Assembly (NCBI RefSeq): GCF_035984545.1
Contig: NZ_JAXCHP010000001.1
Coordinates: 868,001 to 932,000, forward strand
Origin: Cryobacterium sp. GrIS_2_6
GTDB lineage: Bacteria > Actinomycetota > Actinomycetes > Actinomycetales > Microbacteriaceae
Direction: 5' to 3'
DNA: 64,000 nt
This document shows, in pieces, positions 31,399-40,554 of the stretch. Position 1 is the stretch's first letter. The number at the start of each line of letters is the position of its first letter. Below the pieces are notes generated by a model. The model was not told the origin of the DNA. It saw only the letters and a program-made list of their open reading frames with translations, and searched no databases. Both the position numbers and the translations under genes were made by a program.

Positions 31399-31781
31399 GC
31401 TTGTGCCTTGACCATCTCGCGGAGGTCCGTCAGGATCTCCGTCATCTCGTCGCGTTCTAACGATGCGGCTGCGTGATTCTCTGCACTGTCGCGCATGATC
31501 GTCGTCCACATTTCGATGTCGCGAGCTTCGACCTTCGCCGCATGCTCGGCGTCACGGGCTTCAACCTTCGCGGCCTGCAAGTTCTGGCCCACGATGATGA
31601 CGGGCAGCAGGACGAGCTGTAACAGCGTCTGGGCGATCCATGCGACGAGGATCACAGAATCGCCCGACGCGATCACAGCGGGCAGTGAGACGAGGGCGAG
31701 CAGGGTGAACAGGTATGCCGCCCACATGGTGCCCACGATGCGGGTGATGCGTGCACCGATACGTTGATTCAGGGTTTGCAT
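31395..31781 (-). CDS. Two-TM membrane protein of the lysis cassette
   Basis: 128 residues. Two hydrophobic helices (MWAAYLFTLLALVSLPAVIA; AWIAQTLLQLVLLPVIIVG) and a cytoplasmic coiled-coil tail with the repeat AKVEARDAEHAAKVEARD. Resembles DUF1003-like proteins seen next to actinophage endolysins; probable holin partner. Confidence 0.6.
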   Translation of the reverse strand: MQTLNQRIGARITRIVGTMWAAYLFTLLALVSLPAVIASGDSVILVAWIAQTLLQLVLLPVIIVGQNLQAAKVEARDAEHAAKVEARDIEMWTTIMRDSAENHAAASLERDEMTEILTDLREMVKAQA

Positions 31782-31827
31782 TTCCCCTCCAGGGGTGAGG
31801 CCGCCTCTCGACGGCGCGAGTGGGGGG

Positions 31828-32745
31828 TCAGAATGCGGGTGCGAAGACGATCTGCTCGAGCTCGTTGCCGGTGACTTCGACCACGTTGAGGGTGATCGCC
31901 GTCTTGGGCAGGGCGTTGAGGATGCGCCACTGGATCGCGGTCAGCCGGCGTGCTGTGCCGTTGCCGTCAACGCCCCACACGTCGGCGTACTCGATGCCGT
32001 CGAGGGTGCGGTAGCCGGTCCAGATGCGACTGGTGCCGTCAGGGAGCGGGCTGGAATTGTCGGTGGGCTTGAGGTAAACGGTCATGTCGTCGTCCTTCGG
32101 TGTCGGGGGTGCAAGCGGGGTGATGGTGGTGGCCGCGGTGGCGGCGAAGTTGAACGCGTCGTCTTTCCACACGTCGTGGTCGACGGCGATGCCGCCGATG
32201 GTGACGCCGCCCGTCTGGTGCCCGTGGTTGCGGTCGGCGGGGATCGTGGCCAGCGTGTAGGCGAATGGTGCGTACGAGTACGCGGCGATGACAATGTCGC
32301 AACCGGTGGCGAGAAGTGCCGGCCAGCTTTGCGAGTTCGCGACCGACAGCCCGAGGTAGGTCTTCCCCTGCAGCCCGCTGGTTCGCAGACGCGCGTTGAC
32401 CCGGTTCGCGAACGCTGCCGCCTGGCCGTCGTTGTACTGCCGGCACCCGTCGAGGGGCTCGTTGTCCAAGACCCAGAAGTCGCCGGGAGCCCACCCGTGA
32501 AGGTGGTCCACGAAGTAGTCGGCGGCCTCAGTCGGGTCCTTCGCTGCGGAGGGCACCCAGTAGTGCCCGATGCCGCCCTCTCCCGCACTCCGGGCGAGAT
32601 CGCACTCGGCCGCGTAGTGCGGCGCAACATACCGGCCATTGTTGTCGCCGCCGAGTTTGATGTAGGGGTGCCGGAACCCCTGCGCGTGCGCGAGCGCCCA
32701 GTCGAGTGAGCTCTGCGGGGTTGCCGCGTCGATGCCGTCAAGCAT
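31828..32745 (-). CDS. Endolysin, GH25-like muramidase
   Basis: 305 residues. Catalytic domain about 1-190 with LDGIDAATP at the start, GIGHYWVPSAAKDPTEAADY and WVLDNEPLDG, the acidic pattern of GH25-like lysozymes (TIM barrel). A Pro-rich linker then a C-terminal about 90-residue domain for wall binding (TRIWTGYRTLDGIEYADVWG). No signal peptide, so export depends on the holin-like proteins next to it. Confidence 0.8.
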   Translation of the reverse strand: MLDGIDAATPQSSLDWALAHAQGFRHPYIKLGGDNNGRYVAPHYAAECDLARSAGEGGIGHYWVPSAAKDPTEAADYFVDHLHGWAPGDFWVLDNEPLDGCRQYNDGQAAAFANRVNARLRTSGLQGKTYLGLSVANSQSWPALLATGCDIVIAAYSYAPFAYTLATIPADRNHGHQTGGVTIGGIAVDHDVWKDDAFNFAATAATTITPLAPPTPKDDDMTVYLKPTDNSSPLPDGTSRIWTGYRTLDGIEYADVWGVDGNGTARRLTAIQWRILNALPKTAITLNVVEVTGNELEQIVFAPAF

Positions 32746-32753
32746 GGGATCTC

Positions 32754-33824
32754 CTAGCCGTTGTTGTAGCCGTAGATGCGGGCCGTGCCAGCTAACGTGG
32801 AGCCCGCGAGCGCGAAGAGGGTGAGCCCGTCAGCGGAGAACGCCGCGTTGTGGGATCCGCCCAACTGCTCGTAGTACCCATCGCCATCCATCGCTGAAGC
32901 CGTGAGCCGTGTCGGACGCATGTTGAACGGGGACAGGATCTCCGCCTTGATGTCGCCGCCCGATGTCGCGACCCTGCCGATGGCTGTGAAAGTCGCCCCG
33001 GACGTGTACGTGTATGACGGGGAGACGGAGACCATCGCCGCGGCCGCCCGGACATAGTTCGCAGCGGACTGGGCGACCCCTGCCGCGCTCACTCGCACGG
33101 CGACATCATCCGGGGCGCTGGCGGACGTCACGTTCAGCAGCACGCAGTAGTTGTCGTACAGGGCGGAGAAGCAACCGTTGATGCCCACCGCCGTCGTTGC
33201 CGAGAATGTCACCGTCCCGAGGGCGGACACTGTGGGCGAGCCAGCACCAGAGACCGACGTGGGTTTGACCAGGGTGAGGCCCCCCGAATTCACTGACGCG
33301 GGCGTGGGCGTGGGGATCGCCATGGCGGCGACCCTCGCGACGTTCCCGGCGACGATCACGGTCGCGTTCGCGGCAACGGCGATCGTCCCCAGGGCGAGAG
33401 CGTTGGAAGGGGTCGCCGGTGCCACTGGCGATGTTGCCGGGGTGCCGGTCACAACACCGAGGACGGCCTGATTTGTTGCCCCCGCGTAGTACGAGTCCTG
33501 CACCTGCACGTACGCGACATCGATGCGCGGGTTCGTCGCGTCGGCGGCCGCGACAGTGACCGTTGCGGCCGCGTCGTTCAGGACGTCGTAGAACCCCTGC
33601 GTGGTGAACGTGAACCCGGACGGCGGCGCGATGCTCGAACCGAGCACCTTCGCCCGCCCGGCCGAGATTTGAACGCTCATATTCGGTGTGCTCTGCGCGG
33701 TGACGGAGAGCTCGCCCAGACCGATCACGCCCGCGGTCGACCATCCTGCGCTTGCCGACTGGCGGAAGAGAGCCGCCGAATGCGAAGCATTCTGGAGGGC
33801 GAAAGGTACAAGCTGAATAGCCAA
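32754..33824 (-). CDS. Minor tail / baseplate protein, 356 aa
   Basis: TTG start at 33824 with AGGGAG. N-terminal beta-rich domain (LGELSVTAQSTPNMSVQIS) typical of adaptor proteins at the actinophage tail tip, followed by long Ala/Thr/Val repeats and a C-terminal domain. Probably host-surface contact. Confidence 0.7.
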   Translation of the reverse strand: MAIQLVPFALQNASHSAALFRQSASAGWSTAGVIGLGELSVTAQSTPNMSVQISAGRAKVLGSSIAPPSGFTFTTQGFYDVLNDAAATVTVAAADATNPRIDVAYVQVQDSYYAGATNQAVLGVVTGTPATSPVAPATPSNALALGTIAVAANATVIVAGNVARVAAMAIPTPTPASVNSGGLTLVKPTSVSGAGSPTVSALGTVTFSATTAVGINGCFSALYDNYCVLLNVTSASAPDDVAVRVSAAGVAQSAANYVRAAAAMVSVSPSYTYTSGATFTAIGRVATSGGDIKAEILSPFNMRPTRLTASAMDGDGYYEQLGGSHNAAFSADGLTLFALAGSTLAGTARIYGYNNG

Positions 33825-33913
33825 TGTGGGCTCCCTAATAGTGGGTTTGCGGAAATTGCTGATCGCGGGTGCGCGGCAGGGCGTAAGGTGTCGTCATTGG
33901 ATGAGGGGGAACG

Positions 33914-34456
33914 ATGAACAAATTCAGCCGGGCCGCGAAGGTCGGGATGGTTGTGGCCGCGTTGGTGGTGGCGGGTGCGGGCTTCGGTGCGTTGTCTACG
34001 GCGACGGCGGAAACAGCCCCGGCGAACCCGTCGATGACGGACACCGCGGGGAGCCAGCGGGCCGACTACACGGCGCAGACCGCGGAGCAGGTCGCGGCCG
34101 TCCTCGCGGACGAGCAGGCTGCCGCCGCGGCTCAGGCTGCCGCCGCGGCTCAGGCTGCCGCGGACGCTGCGGCGGCTCAGGCCGCAGCTCAGGCTGCTGC
34201 TGCCGCACAGGCGGCCGCGGATGCCCAGGCGGCCACTGTCGCCGCTCATGCCGCGTCTGTGCCCGTCGCGTCAACCTCGCACGCGAGCGCCGCCCCAACG
34301 GTTGCCGCGCCCTCAGGCCTGGTCAAGTGCCCAGCAGGAAGCTCAGCAAACTCCGGGGATGCCGGAAACGACACCAGCTGCTTCCCTGATATCTGCTTCC
34401 ACATCACACTCCCGGACCCCGCTCACCCCGAGTGCGCGACACCATTCAAGCCCTAA
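33914..34456 (+). CDS. Secreted Ala-rich protein (moron)
   Basis: 180 residues, plus strand within the minus-strand tail cluster. Signal peptide MNKFSRAAKVGMVVAALVVAGAG with a cleavage site after TATA. Residues about 60-110 are Ala/Gln-rich helical repeats (QAAA units). A C-terminal small domain has three cysteines (VKCPAG, SCFPDIC). RBS GAGGGGG. Independent promoter and export suggest expression in the lysogen, acting on the cell surface. Confidence 0.75.
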   Translation: MNKFSRAAKVGMVVAALVVAGAGFGALSTATAETAPANPSMTDTAGSQRADYTAQTAEQVAAVLADEQAAAAAQAAAAAQAAADAAAAQAAAQAAAAAQAAADAQAATVAAHAASVPVASTSHASAAPTVAAPSGLVKCPAGSSANSGDAGNDTSCFPDICFHITLPDPAHPECATPFKP

Positions 34457-35475
34457 ACGATTCCCGCGTTCGTCAGTCGCAGACTCAACGCATCGATTTG
34501 GACCTGCTGGGCCGTGACCAGTCCGCGCAGGTAACGGAGGGCTACCTGCTGCGGAATGACCCATTCCGAATAGTTGAGTGAGACTGGGAGCCCGTCCGAG
34601 TCGTAGACGACGGTCTGCGGAATGCCAGCCTCGACGAGTCGCTCGGCGATGAATCCGACGTGGAGTGCGTCGGTCTCGGCTTCCTCGAATCCTGCGATGA
34701 TCCGTGTCACGGGGAGACCAGTCTCGGGGTCGAGGGCCTGCACGCCGGTGGATTCGTCGACGACGGGGACGATCCGGTCGGGAATCGCCAGCCGGTACTG
34801 CATCGGAAGAATGCTGAGCACAACTTCGGGGTCAATGCCAGCCCAGGGCGCGATGTCCTTCTTGAAGCGTTCTGTCGATGCGGAGATGCCGAGGTGCCCG
34901 CTCGAGTCGATCCAGCTCGACGCATACCCGGTGACGACGGTGAAGTTGCGGGCGTCCGTGGAGTAGATCCCGGAGTTGAACGTTCCCGTGGTTCCGCTGA
35001 CCGCGCCGGAGGCAGCGATGGTCGTCGCACCGGTGACCGCGCCGCCGACCGCGACCCCGCCCACGGAGGAGAGCGACCCGGCCGTGACCGCACCGGAGGC
35101 GGCGAGAGATGCCCCGCTGAGCGCCCCGGTCGCAGCCAGGGAAGAAACACCCGTGACCGCCCCTGACCCGCCCGAGAGCGCCAACGACTGCCCGTTGAGG
35201 GATGTTCCTGCTGTGACTGACGTGCCCGCGGTGATCGCGCCACCCGTGTTCAACGACCCAGCAGGCACCGTGAGCGAGCCTGAGAAGGTAGCCGTGCCGG
35301 AGACAGTCAGAGCCCCGCCGCCCGTGATGTTGATCGAGCCGCCGTTCACGGTCAGACCACCCGTTCCGATGGACGCGTTCTGCAACACGTCGCGGGTGGA
35401 GAGCTTGGCGATGTTGGATTCCATCGTGGACAGTCGTTTGGCCAAGTCGTGCGCTGGGCCGAGATCTATCTGCAC
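34453..35475 (-). CDS. Tail fibre with S74 intramolecular chaperone
   Basis: 340 residues from GTG 35475 (RBS AGGAG). The N-terminal coiled coil (AKRLSTMESNIAKLS) gives trimerisation. The middle is Gly/Ser/Ala/Thr repeats encoding a beta-helix-like shaft. The C-terminus is a peptidase-S74 self-cleaving chaperone (ASTERFKKDI; LHVGFIAERLVEAG) with a final heptad helix. Assembles as a trimer and releases the chaperone by autoproteolysis. Confidence 0.85.
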   Translation of the reverse strand: MQIDLGPAHDLAKRLSTMESNIAKLSTRDVLQNASIGTGGLTVNGGSINITGGGALTVSGTATFSGSLTVPAGSLNTGGAITAGTSVTAGTSLNGQSLALSGGSGAVTGVSSLAATGALSGASLAASGAVTAGSLSSVGGVAVGGAVTGATTIAASGAVSGTTGTFNSGIYSTDARNFTVVTGYASSWIDSSGHLGISASTERFKKDIAPWAGIDPEVVLSILPMQYRLAIPDRIVPVVDESTGVQALDPETGLPVTRIIAGFEEAETDALHVGFIAERLVEAGIPQTVVYDSDGLPVSLNYSEWVIPQQVALRYLRGLVTAQQVQIDALSLRLTNAGIV

Positions 35476-35482
35476 GCTGCTC

Positions 35483-36616
35483 CTAAATGATCGGCGGTCG
35501 GTTGAAGGTGAGAGTGACGGTGGCAACGCCCGCGTCAGGAACCTTCGTGGAGAACTGGATGATGCGCCAGAACTGGTCCTTGCCGTTCGGGAATCGCCCA
35601 TCGCCGGGCGTCCAGAGCCGGGCGTCGTCGCCTGCAAGCCAGGATCCCAGCTGTGGCTCTGCCGCGGTCGGCTGGGTGAGGGTGGGTGTGGCGACAGGGA
35701 GGCCGTTGAGGAGCGCGTACCCGTTCGCCATCGCAGTCACCTGCGCCACGGATTCCACGTTGCTGAACGAGATGACCTGATCGAGGCGGGGTGCCTGGCC
35801 GAGGCCACCGACTGGGGCGGCAGAGTAGACCGTTGCCGTGGGGGTGGCTGCCCCGGTCCCTGAGCCCGTCGCAATGATGGTCGTGCCCATTTTCGTGGCG
35901 TCCGTCGGCCACGTGTAGTCCAGGCACGAGGTCATGTCGAAGGCGAGCCCGGTGAACGCTGCCGTCCGGCCGGCGCGCGGCGACCAGATTCTTAGAACAC
36001 GCTGCGGGTTGCCGTTGGCATCCCAGTAGCAGGTGATGGTCGTGTCCACCGACCCCGCGCCGGGGGCGGAAACGGAGGCCATGTCGGCAGCAACCTGCGA
36101 GACCGTCGTGTGCTGCGTGACCGGGTACCCCGGGATGAACGGCGGGATCGTCGACGTGCCCCCGACCACGGTCAGTCCGATGGATGCTCCGGGCCCGCAC
36201 AGGGCCACGTTCTGCGCGTCCGTGTACGCCTTGAACACCAGTTGCGCCGGGTCAATCCCCGCCGGGTAGGTGATCGCGGAATAGTCGGCGGCGATCACAC
36301 GCTGGTTGAAATGGGAGCCGAACTCCTTGCCCGTGACGGGAAGCATCCCACTCGATCGCGCGAACGCGCCTGTCCAGACGATCCCACCCCACACGATGGT
36401 GCCATTCCGGTCCACATACACGGCGAAGGGGATGCCGTCGTAGCTGAGGATCGGGCCGGCCGAGAGGGCGCTGTCAGGGTTCTGCAAATTGATCTCGAAC
36501 CCGATCGAACCGGAATCGTTGAGCCGGGTATCAAAGGACAGATTCTGCACGGAAAGCTCAGTCAGTCTTGTGTTCGTGTTCAAGTCGTACGCGAACACCC
36601 GGAACGTTTCGACCAT
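35483..36616 (-). CDS. Tail tip protein (Gp37-like / Tal-type), 377 aa
   Basis: Start ATG 36616 in TGATG overlap with the Dit gene. Matches the siphovirus ReqiPepy6 Gp37-like pattern: a beta-sandwich start (FDTRLNDSGSIGFEINLQNP), then VWGGIVWTGAF. Follows Dit and precedes the fibre, the usual position of tail-associated baseplate hub proteins. Confidence 0.75.
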   Translation of the reverse strand: MVETFRVFAYDLNTNTRLTELSVQNLSFDTRLNDSGSIGFEINLQNPDSALSAGPILSYDGIPFAVYVDRNGTIVWGGIVWTGAFARSSGMLPVTGKEFGSHFNQRVIAADYSAITYPAGIDPAQLVFKAYTDAQNVALCGPGASIGLTVVGGTSTIPPFIPGYPVTQHTTVSQVAADMASVSAPGAGSVDTTITCYWDANGNPQRVLRIWSPRAGRTAAFTGLAFDMTSCLDYTWPTDATKMGTTIIATGSGTGAATPTATVYSAAPVGGLGQAPRLDQVISFSNVESVAQVTAMANGYALLNGLPVATPTLTQPTAAEPQLGSWLAGDDARLWTPGDGRFPNGKDQFWRIIQFSTKVPDAGVATVTLTFNRPPII

Positions 36617-37533
36617 CAGGCAAACCCCCAAGCCGAGCGGAAACCGATACTGAACCGGGCAGCGACTTGTGCGCTATCCGCTGAGGCCACACGGATCGTG
36701 GATGACCCGGGCGGCAGCGTGAACCAGTTGGACCCGGTTGCCACAGCGTTGAACCGTGTAGCCGTGCCGTTGAGCATGATGCTCCGCGTGCCCATGTCAA
36801 TGACCACCGAGTCGGAGGCTGCCAGGGTCAGGTTCAGCTTCATGAACTGGCCCGTTGATGAGTTCGTGAGGCTCGGGTTCGTGCACGGGCCGGTGATGGT
36901 GAAGACGGGGGCGGTCGCGTAGTTCCCCGCATTGTTGACCTGCATGGAACCACCTGTGGACGCTCCGAACGATGCCGGAAACGTCAGCGGAAACGTGATT
37001 CCGGCCGTCGGCGACGGCAGTCCGGCGGACGCGGTTTGGAGCACCGTGTCATACAGGAGCGGATCGGCCGCGGTGAACTCGACCGGGATGACAGCCTTGT
37101 GAAAGGAATAGTCCAAGTCGATCGGCAGGGCCGCTTTCGTAGGGCGACACGTGATCTGCCGCGGTCCGGCCCACCCCGGGGCGAGGAACTGCAGTTGCAG
37201 CTGCTTCGCCGGGTCCGAGATGTTCTGCAAGGCGTTCGCCACACCCGACAGGACTGTTTCGAACGGCTGCGAGGTGACGGTCACCATCAGGTCGACAACA
37301 AAGATCCGTGAGCCCAGCAGGTTCACGCCGGGATACGAGCCGTCCCGGCGCGGAACTACAACGTCACCGGACCGCAGTGCGGGCAGGGCGCGCAATCCGT
37401 CGATCTTCGTGAACTGCACGTCCGTGCCTGGACCGAACAGGAGCCCGTTGAAGGACCCCTGGAACGCGGCCACGAGAGTGCTGCCGGGATACGTGGTGAC
37501 CCCGGGGTAAAGCGTTGCGCCAGAGTATGGCAT
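36616..37533 (-). CDS. Distal tail protein (Dit-like)
   Basis: 305 residues. N-terminal Dit half (FNGLLFGPGTDVQFTKIDGL; RSGDVVVPRRDGSYPGVNLLG; VDLMVTV) and C-terminal beta-sandwich (ITGPCTNPSLTNSSTGQFMKLN; LPPGSSTIRV). Encoded right after the tape measure, where it links tail tube to tip. Confidence 0.85.
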   Translation of the reverse strand: MPYSGATLYPGVTTYPGSTLVAAFQGSFNGLLFGPGTDVQFTKIDGLRALPALRSGDVVVPRRDGSYPGVNLLGSRIFVVDLMVTVTSQPFETVLSGVANALQNISDPAKQLQLQFLAPGWAGPRQITCRPTKAALPIDLDYSFHKAVIPVEFTAADPLLYDTVLQTASAGLPSPTAGITFPLTFPASFGASTGGSMQVNNAGNYATAPVFTITGPCTNPSLTNSSTGQFMKLNLTLAASDSVVIDMGTRSIMLNGTATRFNAVATGSNWFTLPPGSSTIRVASADSAQVAARFSIGFRSAWGFA

Positions 37534-37559
37534 GGGCTACCTCCGCCGTTTCGTGTTGT

Positions 37560-39356
37560 TCATCCGAGGCCGCGGAGGACCCAGCCGACCTCAGCCCCGA
37601 TCCGGTGCGGGTCCGCGTTGGTTTGCGCAAACACCTGCACCGTTTGTGAGCGAGTGGCCGGGGCTGCTGTTGCGCCCTGCTGGCCCTGCTGTGCGTTCAC
37701 CGCAGCCGTGACCCGGGAGGGCATGGCCTTCCGACCGGCGAGCATGTCCGTGGACAGGACCGCCTCGCCGCCGTGGATGACAGCAGGCACCGGAGTGCCA
37801 TCCGCGCCAGGCACCCGGTCGGTGCCGATATCAAAGTGCGGCAGGGTCGGGAGGGCCAGGTGGATGCCGATCACCGACCCGGCCGACAAGATGCCGTTGA
37901 TCGGCCCGAGGAGCCCGTTCACGACGTCAATAACGTTGTTGAAGATTCCCTTGACGAAGCCGACGACACCGTTGAAGCCGTCGCCGACCATGCCGCCGAA
38001 ACCCCGCCACAATCCAGACCACCAGGACGAGATCCCGTCGCCGATGATGCGCAGGCCCAGCCACAGGTTATTGAAGGAATCGTGGGCGAATCCGACGAGT
38101 CCGTTCCATGTGTCCGACGCGAATTGGCCGATCCCGGACCATAATCCGTTCCACCACGACGCGATACCGTCACCGACAGATACGAAGAATCCGGCGACAG
38201 CCTGCCAAGTGGTTTGCAGAAATGACGTCACCTGATCCCAGTTCGCGACGAGCCAGAGGATCGCGGCGACCAGCAATCCGATGCCCACAATGATGAGCAG
38301 GATCGGCCATGTTGCGGCGATTGTCGCTACGGCCGCGGCGATCATGGACACTGTGTACGCGCCGATGGCGATCACGAGGACGCCGCCGATGATTCCCGCG
38401 ATCGTGTATAGCAGCGGCCTGTTCTGGTCGAGATAGTCGGCCCATTGAGACCCGACCGTGATGACCTTCTCCACGATGGGGATGAGCATGCCGCCGAGCT
38501 TCTCGCCCATGGCCTCTACGCCAGCCTTGGCCTGCGCGAGCTTGCCCGCGAAAGTATCGCCGAACGCGTCCGCGGAACCCTTCACCCTGTCGGAGAGGGT
38601 CTTGAGGATCTCGTCGCCGGCGCCCTGCTTCTCGGTGAGTTTCTCCTGTGCGAGCTGGCTGGCGGCGACAGCTTTCTCGTACGCGCCGTGAGCCTTCGAT
38701 GCCGAGTCGGCCGCGCCCGGGGTCTTCGCGAGGATCGCGTTCACGTTGTCTTGCGCCTTCGCGAGAGCATCCTGCGCGAGACGGACCGCTTGCGCGTTGC
38801 CCGCATAAATGGGCATGTCGATGCCGAGAGCTTTCAGGGGCTTCGTCTGCCCCTCCATGCCCTTCGCAACGAGGAGCGCTGCGGCGTTCAAGTCCATGTT
38901 CTTCGCCTTGGCGAGGTCCGCGGCCACACCCATGACGGACATGGCCTTCTCCGGGTCCTTCAAAGACATAGTGAGGGTCGCGAGGGCGGTGTTCGTCTGG
39001 TCGTTGGTGAACCCGTAACCGCGCATCGTCGAGTCGAGCCCGGCAACCTTCGGTTCTAGCTCCTCCATGGAACCGCCCGCGTTCTGGACAGCCGTTTTCA
39101 GCTTCGCGTCCACGACTTCGGCGGCAGCCCCAGCCTCCAGGCTGAAACCGGCGATTGCCCCGCCAGCGGCGACGACGCCGAACGTGATCGCCTTGCCAGC
39201 AACTGCCGTCGTCTGGAAAGCGTGCTGCATTTTGGAGGAAGACCCGTCAGTCTCCTTCTCCATCTTGGAGACCTCGCCCTTGACCTTGCCGAGCTCGCTG
39301 TAGAGCTCCCCAGCCTTTGCCCTCAGCTCCAAAACCAGCGGGGGAAACATTTCCAC
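37560..39356 (-). CDS. Tape measure protein, 598 aa
   Basis: GTG 39356 (ATG 39350 also possible). N-terminal helical part with TMP family features (AVAGKAITFGVVAAGGAIAGFS; GYGFTNDQTNTALATLT), a central hydrophobic span (LLYTIAGIIGGVLVIAIGAY, WPILLIIVGIGLLVAAILWL), then Trp-rich repeats (IASWWNGLWSG; ISSWWSGLWRG). At about 0.15 nm per residue it predicts a short tail near 90 nm. Follows the chaperone genes. Confidence 0.92.
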   Translation of the reverse strand: MEMFPPLVLELRAKAGELYSELGKVKGEVSKMEKETDGSSSKMQHAFQTTAVAGKAITFGVVAAGGAIAGFSLEAGAAAEVVDAKLKTAVQNAGGSMEELEPKVAGLDSTMRGYGFTNDQTNTALATLTMSLKDPEKAMSVMGVAADLAKAKNMDLNAAALLVAKGMEGQTKPLKALGIDMPIYAGNAQAVRLAQDALAKAQDNVNAILAKTPGAADSASKAHGAYEKAVAASQLAQEKLTEKQGAGDEILKTLSDRVKGSADAFGDTFAGKLAQAKAGVEAMGEKLGGMLIPIVEKVITVGSQWADYLDQNRPLLYTIAGIIGGVLVIAIGAYTVSMIAAAVATIAATWPILLIIVGIGLLVAAILWLVANWDQVTSFLQTTWQAVAGFFVSVGDGIASWWNGLWSGIGQFASDTWNGLVGFAHDSFNNLWLGLRIIGDGISSWWSGLWRGFGGMVGDGFNGVVGFVKGIFNNVIDVVNGLLGPINGILSAGSVIGIHLALPTLPHFDIGTDRVPGADGTPVPAVIHGGEAVLSTDMLAGRKAMPSRVTAAVNAQQGQQGATAAPATRSQTVQVFAQTNADPHRIGAEVGWVLRGLG

Positions 39357-39389
39357 GGGGCACCTCGATCAGTTTTGAGTTGTGAAAAA

Positions 39390-39836
39390 TCAGAGGCGGA
39401 CGATTTCCGCCCAGGCATCCCGTGCAATTGCGGCAAGCAACGGCCGGGCATTCAGAACTCCGGGCTCGAAGAACGGGTAGCCCTTGGACCCGTTCAGACC
39501 CAGCTCGACACGACGGCCGTAAGCCATCCGCGGGGCGACCTTGGTGCCGTACTCGGTGAAACCGAACCGGGTGATCGGGTCCGCCTTGATCGAGCGGCGC
39601 AGGTCGCCCGAGATGACATTCGGCTTATCGCCGCCCACGTGACGGTCCGCGACGAGATGCCCGTATTTCTCGGCCCGCGGGCCCATGATCCGTTTACGGG
39701 TGCCCTCGAAGTTGCTCATGGCCTCTTTGACCACGACCGCCGCGGACTTAGCGACAATGATTTTCGAGGCGTCGTCAGCCTGAGCCGCAACCTTCTTCAG
39801 CGCGGACTCGAATTCGGAGATCCCCAACCAGCCCAC
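39390..39836 (-). CDS. HK97 gp10-like neck/tail protein
   Basis: 148 residues. Helical N-terminus, then GPRAEKYGHLVADRHVGGDKP and RVELGLNGSKGYPFFEPG, the latter typical of HK97-gp10-like head-tail joining proteins. Unusually placed between chaperones and tape measure. Confidence 0.65.
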   Translation of the reverse strand: MGWLGISEFESALKKVAAQADDASKIIVAKSAAVVVKEAMSNFEGTRKRIMGPRAEKYGHLVADRHVGGDKPNVISGDLRRSIKADPITRFGFTEYGTKVAPRMAYGRRVELGLNGSKGYPFFEPGVLNARPLLAAIARDAWAEIVRL

Positions 39837-39851
39837 AGAATCACCCTCAAA

Positions 39852-40016
39852 TCACGAGTTGTGCCGTGCTTCTTCCGCCTTGTACAGCTGGTCGATTCGC
39901 AGCGTCCACTCGATGACGTCGCCCGGTTCGTCCATGTATTCGTCGTGAGTCATCGGGATGAGTTTGCGAAACAGATATTCGTTGTTCGCCCTCGACGCAC
40001 GCAGGGACAGGGGCAT
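39852..40016 (-). CDS. Tail chaperone T-part (-1 frameshift product)
   Basis: 54 residues as a free ORF, in the -1 frame of the upstream chaperone gene. Its frame stays open upstream through LPYWGLRHLESALRDGG, so a slip at CCCGGGC (40085..40091) would make one GT-type fusion of about 220 aa. C-terminal pattern NEYLFRKLIPMTHDEYMDEP and EWTLRIDQLYKAEEA fits T domains. Guides tape-measure assembly. Confidence 0.75.
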   Translation of the reverse strand: MPLSLRASRANNEYLFRKLIPMTHDEYMDEPGDVIEWTLRIDQLYKAEEARHNS

Positions 40017-40042
40017 TGCGCCCCCATCCCGAAGCGCAGACT

Positions 40043-40534
40043 CTAGGTGTCGGAGGCCCCAGTAGGGGAGTCCGGCTCCTCGATGCCCGGGTCGATCTGG
40101 AAGGAATCTTCGGCGACGACACGCTCGGCCGCGAAGATCTTCTGCGCGTGGTCCGCGATCGCCTTCTTCGTGTCCTTCGGCAGGTCCAGAAGATCATCGA
40201 CGGACTGCGGGAGAGGGATCGGCTTGCCGTCACGCTTGAGCGTCCACGACTTCAGCAGCACCCACGCAACCGTGTTGTTCAGATACAGGATGTCGCGGGC
40301 CTCCTCACGGGTGAGGTGCACGTCCGCCCCGGTAAGCGCAGCCGACTCGGCCGGCTCGAACCCGTCCGCGGTCACCGAGCGGGCCGATTGAATCTTCCGA
40401 ATCGCACCCTCGGCCGGGGTCCCGGCCACAGCCAGCTCCTCCTCGCGACGGTTCGAAAGCTCCTTGAGCTTGTAAAACGACGCGGACCCGCCAGGGATGC
40501 GAGTCCGGTATAGATCATCTTTCTGTGCTGCCAT
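40043..40534 (-). CDS. Tail assembly chaperone, G-part
   Basis: 163 residues from ATG 40534. Helical and acidic at the C-terminus; DLPKDTKKAIADHAQKIFAAE is a helical stretch common in G-type chaperones. Made alone or, after -1 slippage near its end, fused to the T-part. Position between major tail protein and tape measure is diagnostic. Confidence 0.85.
   Translation of the reverse strand: MAAQKDDLYRTRIPGGSASFYKLKELSNRREEELAVAGTPAEGAIRKIQSARSVTADGFEPAESAALTGADVHLTREEARDILYLNNTVAWVLLKSWTLKRDGKPIPLPQSVDDLLDLPKDTKKAIADHAQKIFAAERVVAEDSFQIDPGIEEPDSPTGASDT
40085..40091 (-). promoter_or_regulatory. Candidate -1 frameshift slippery site CCCGGGC
   Basis: On the minus strand the zero frame reads GAC-CCG-GGC, so C-CCG-GGC is an in-phase XXXYYYZ heptamer. 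Slipping back gives GLPYWGLRHLESALRD and then the T ORF. It is the only in-phase XXXYYYZ heptamer I see near the end of the G gene. Confidence 0.6.
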
Positions 40535-40554
40535 GATTGCCTCCGATAGGTGGG

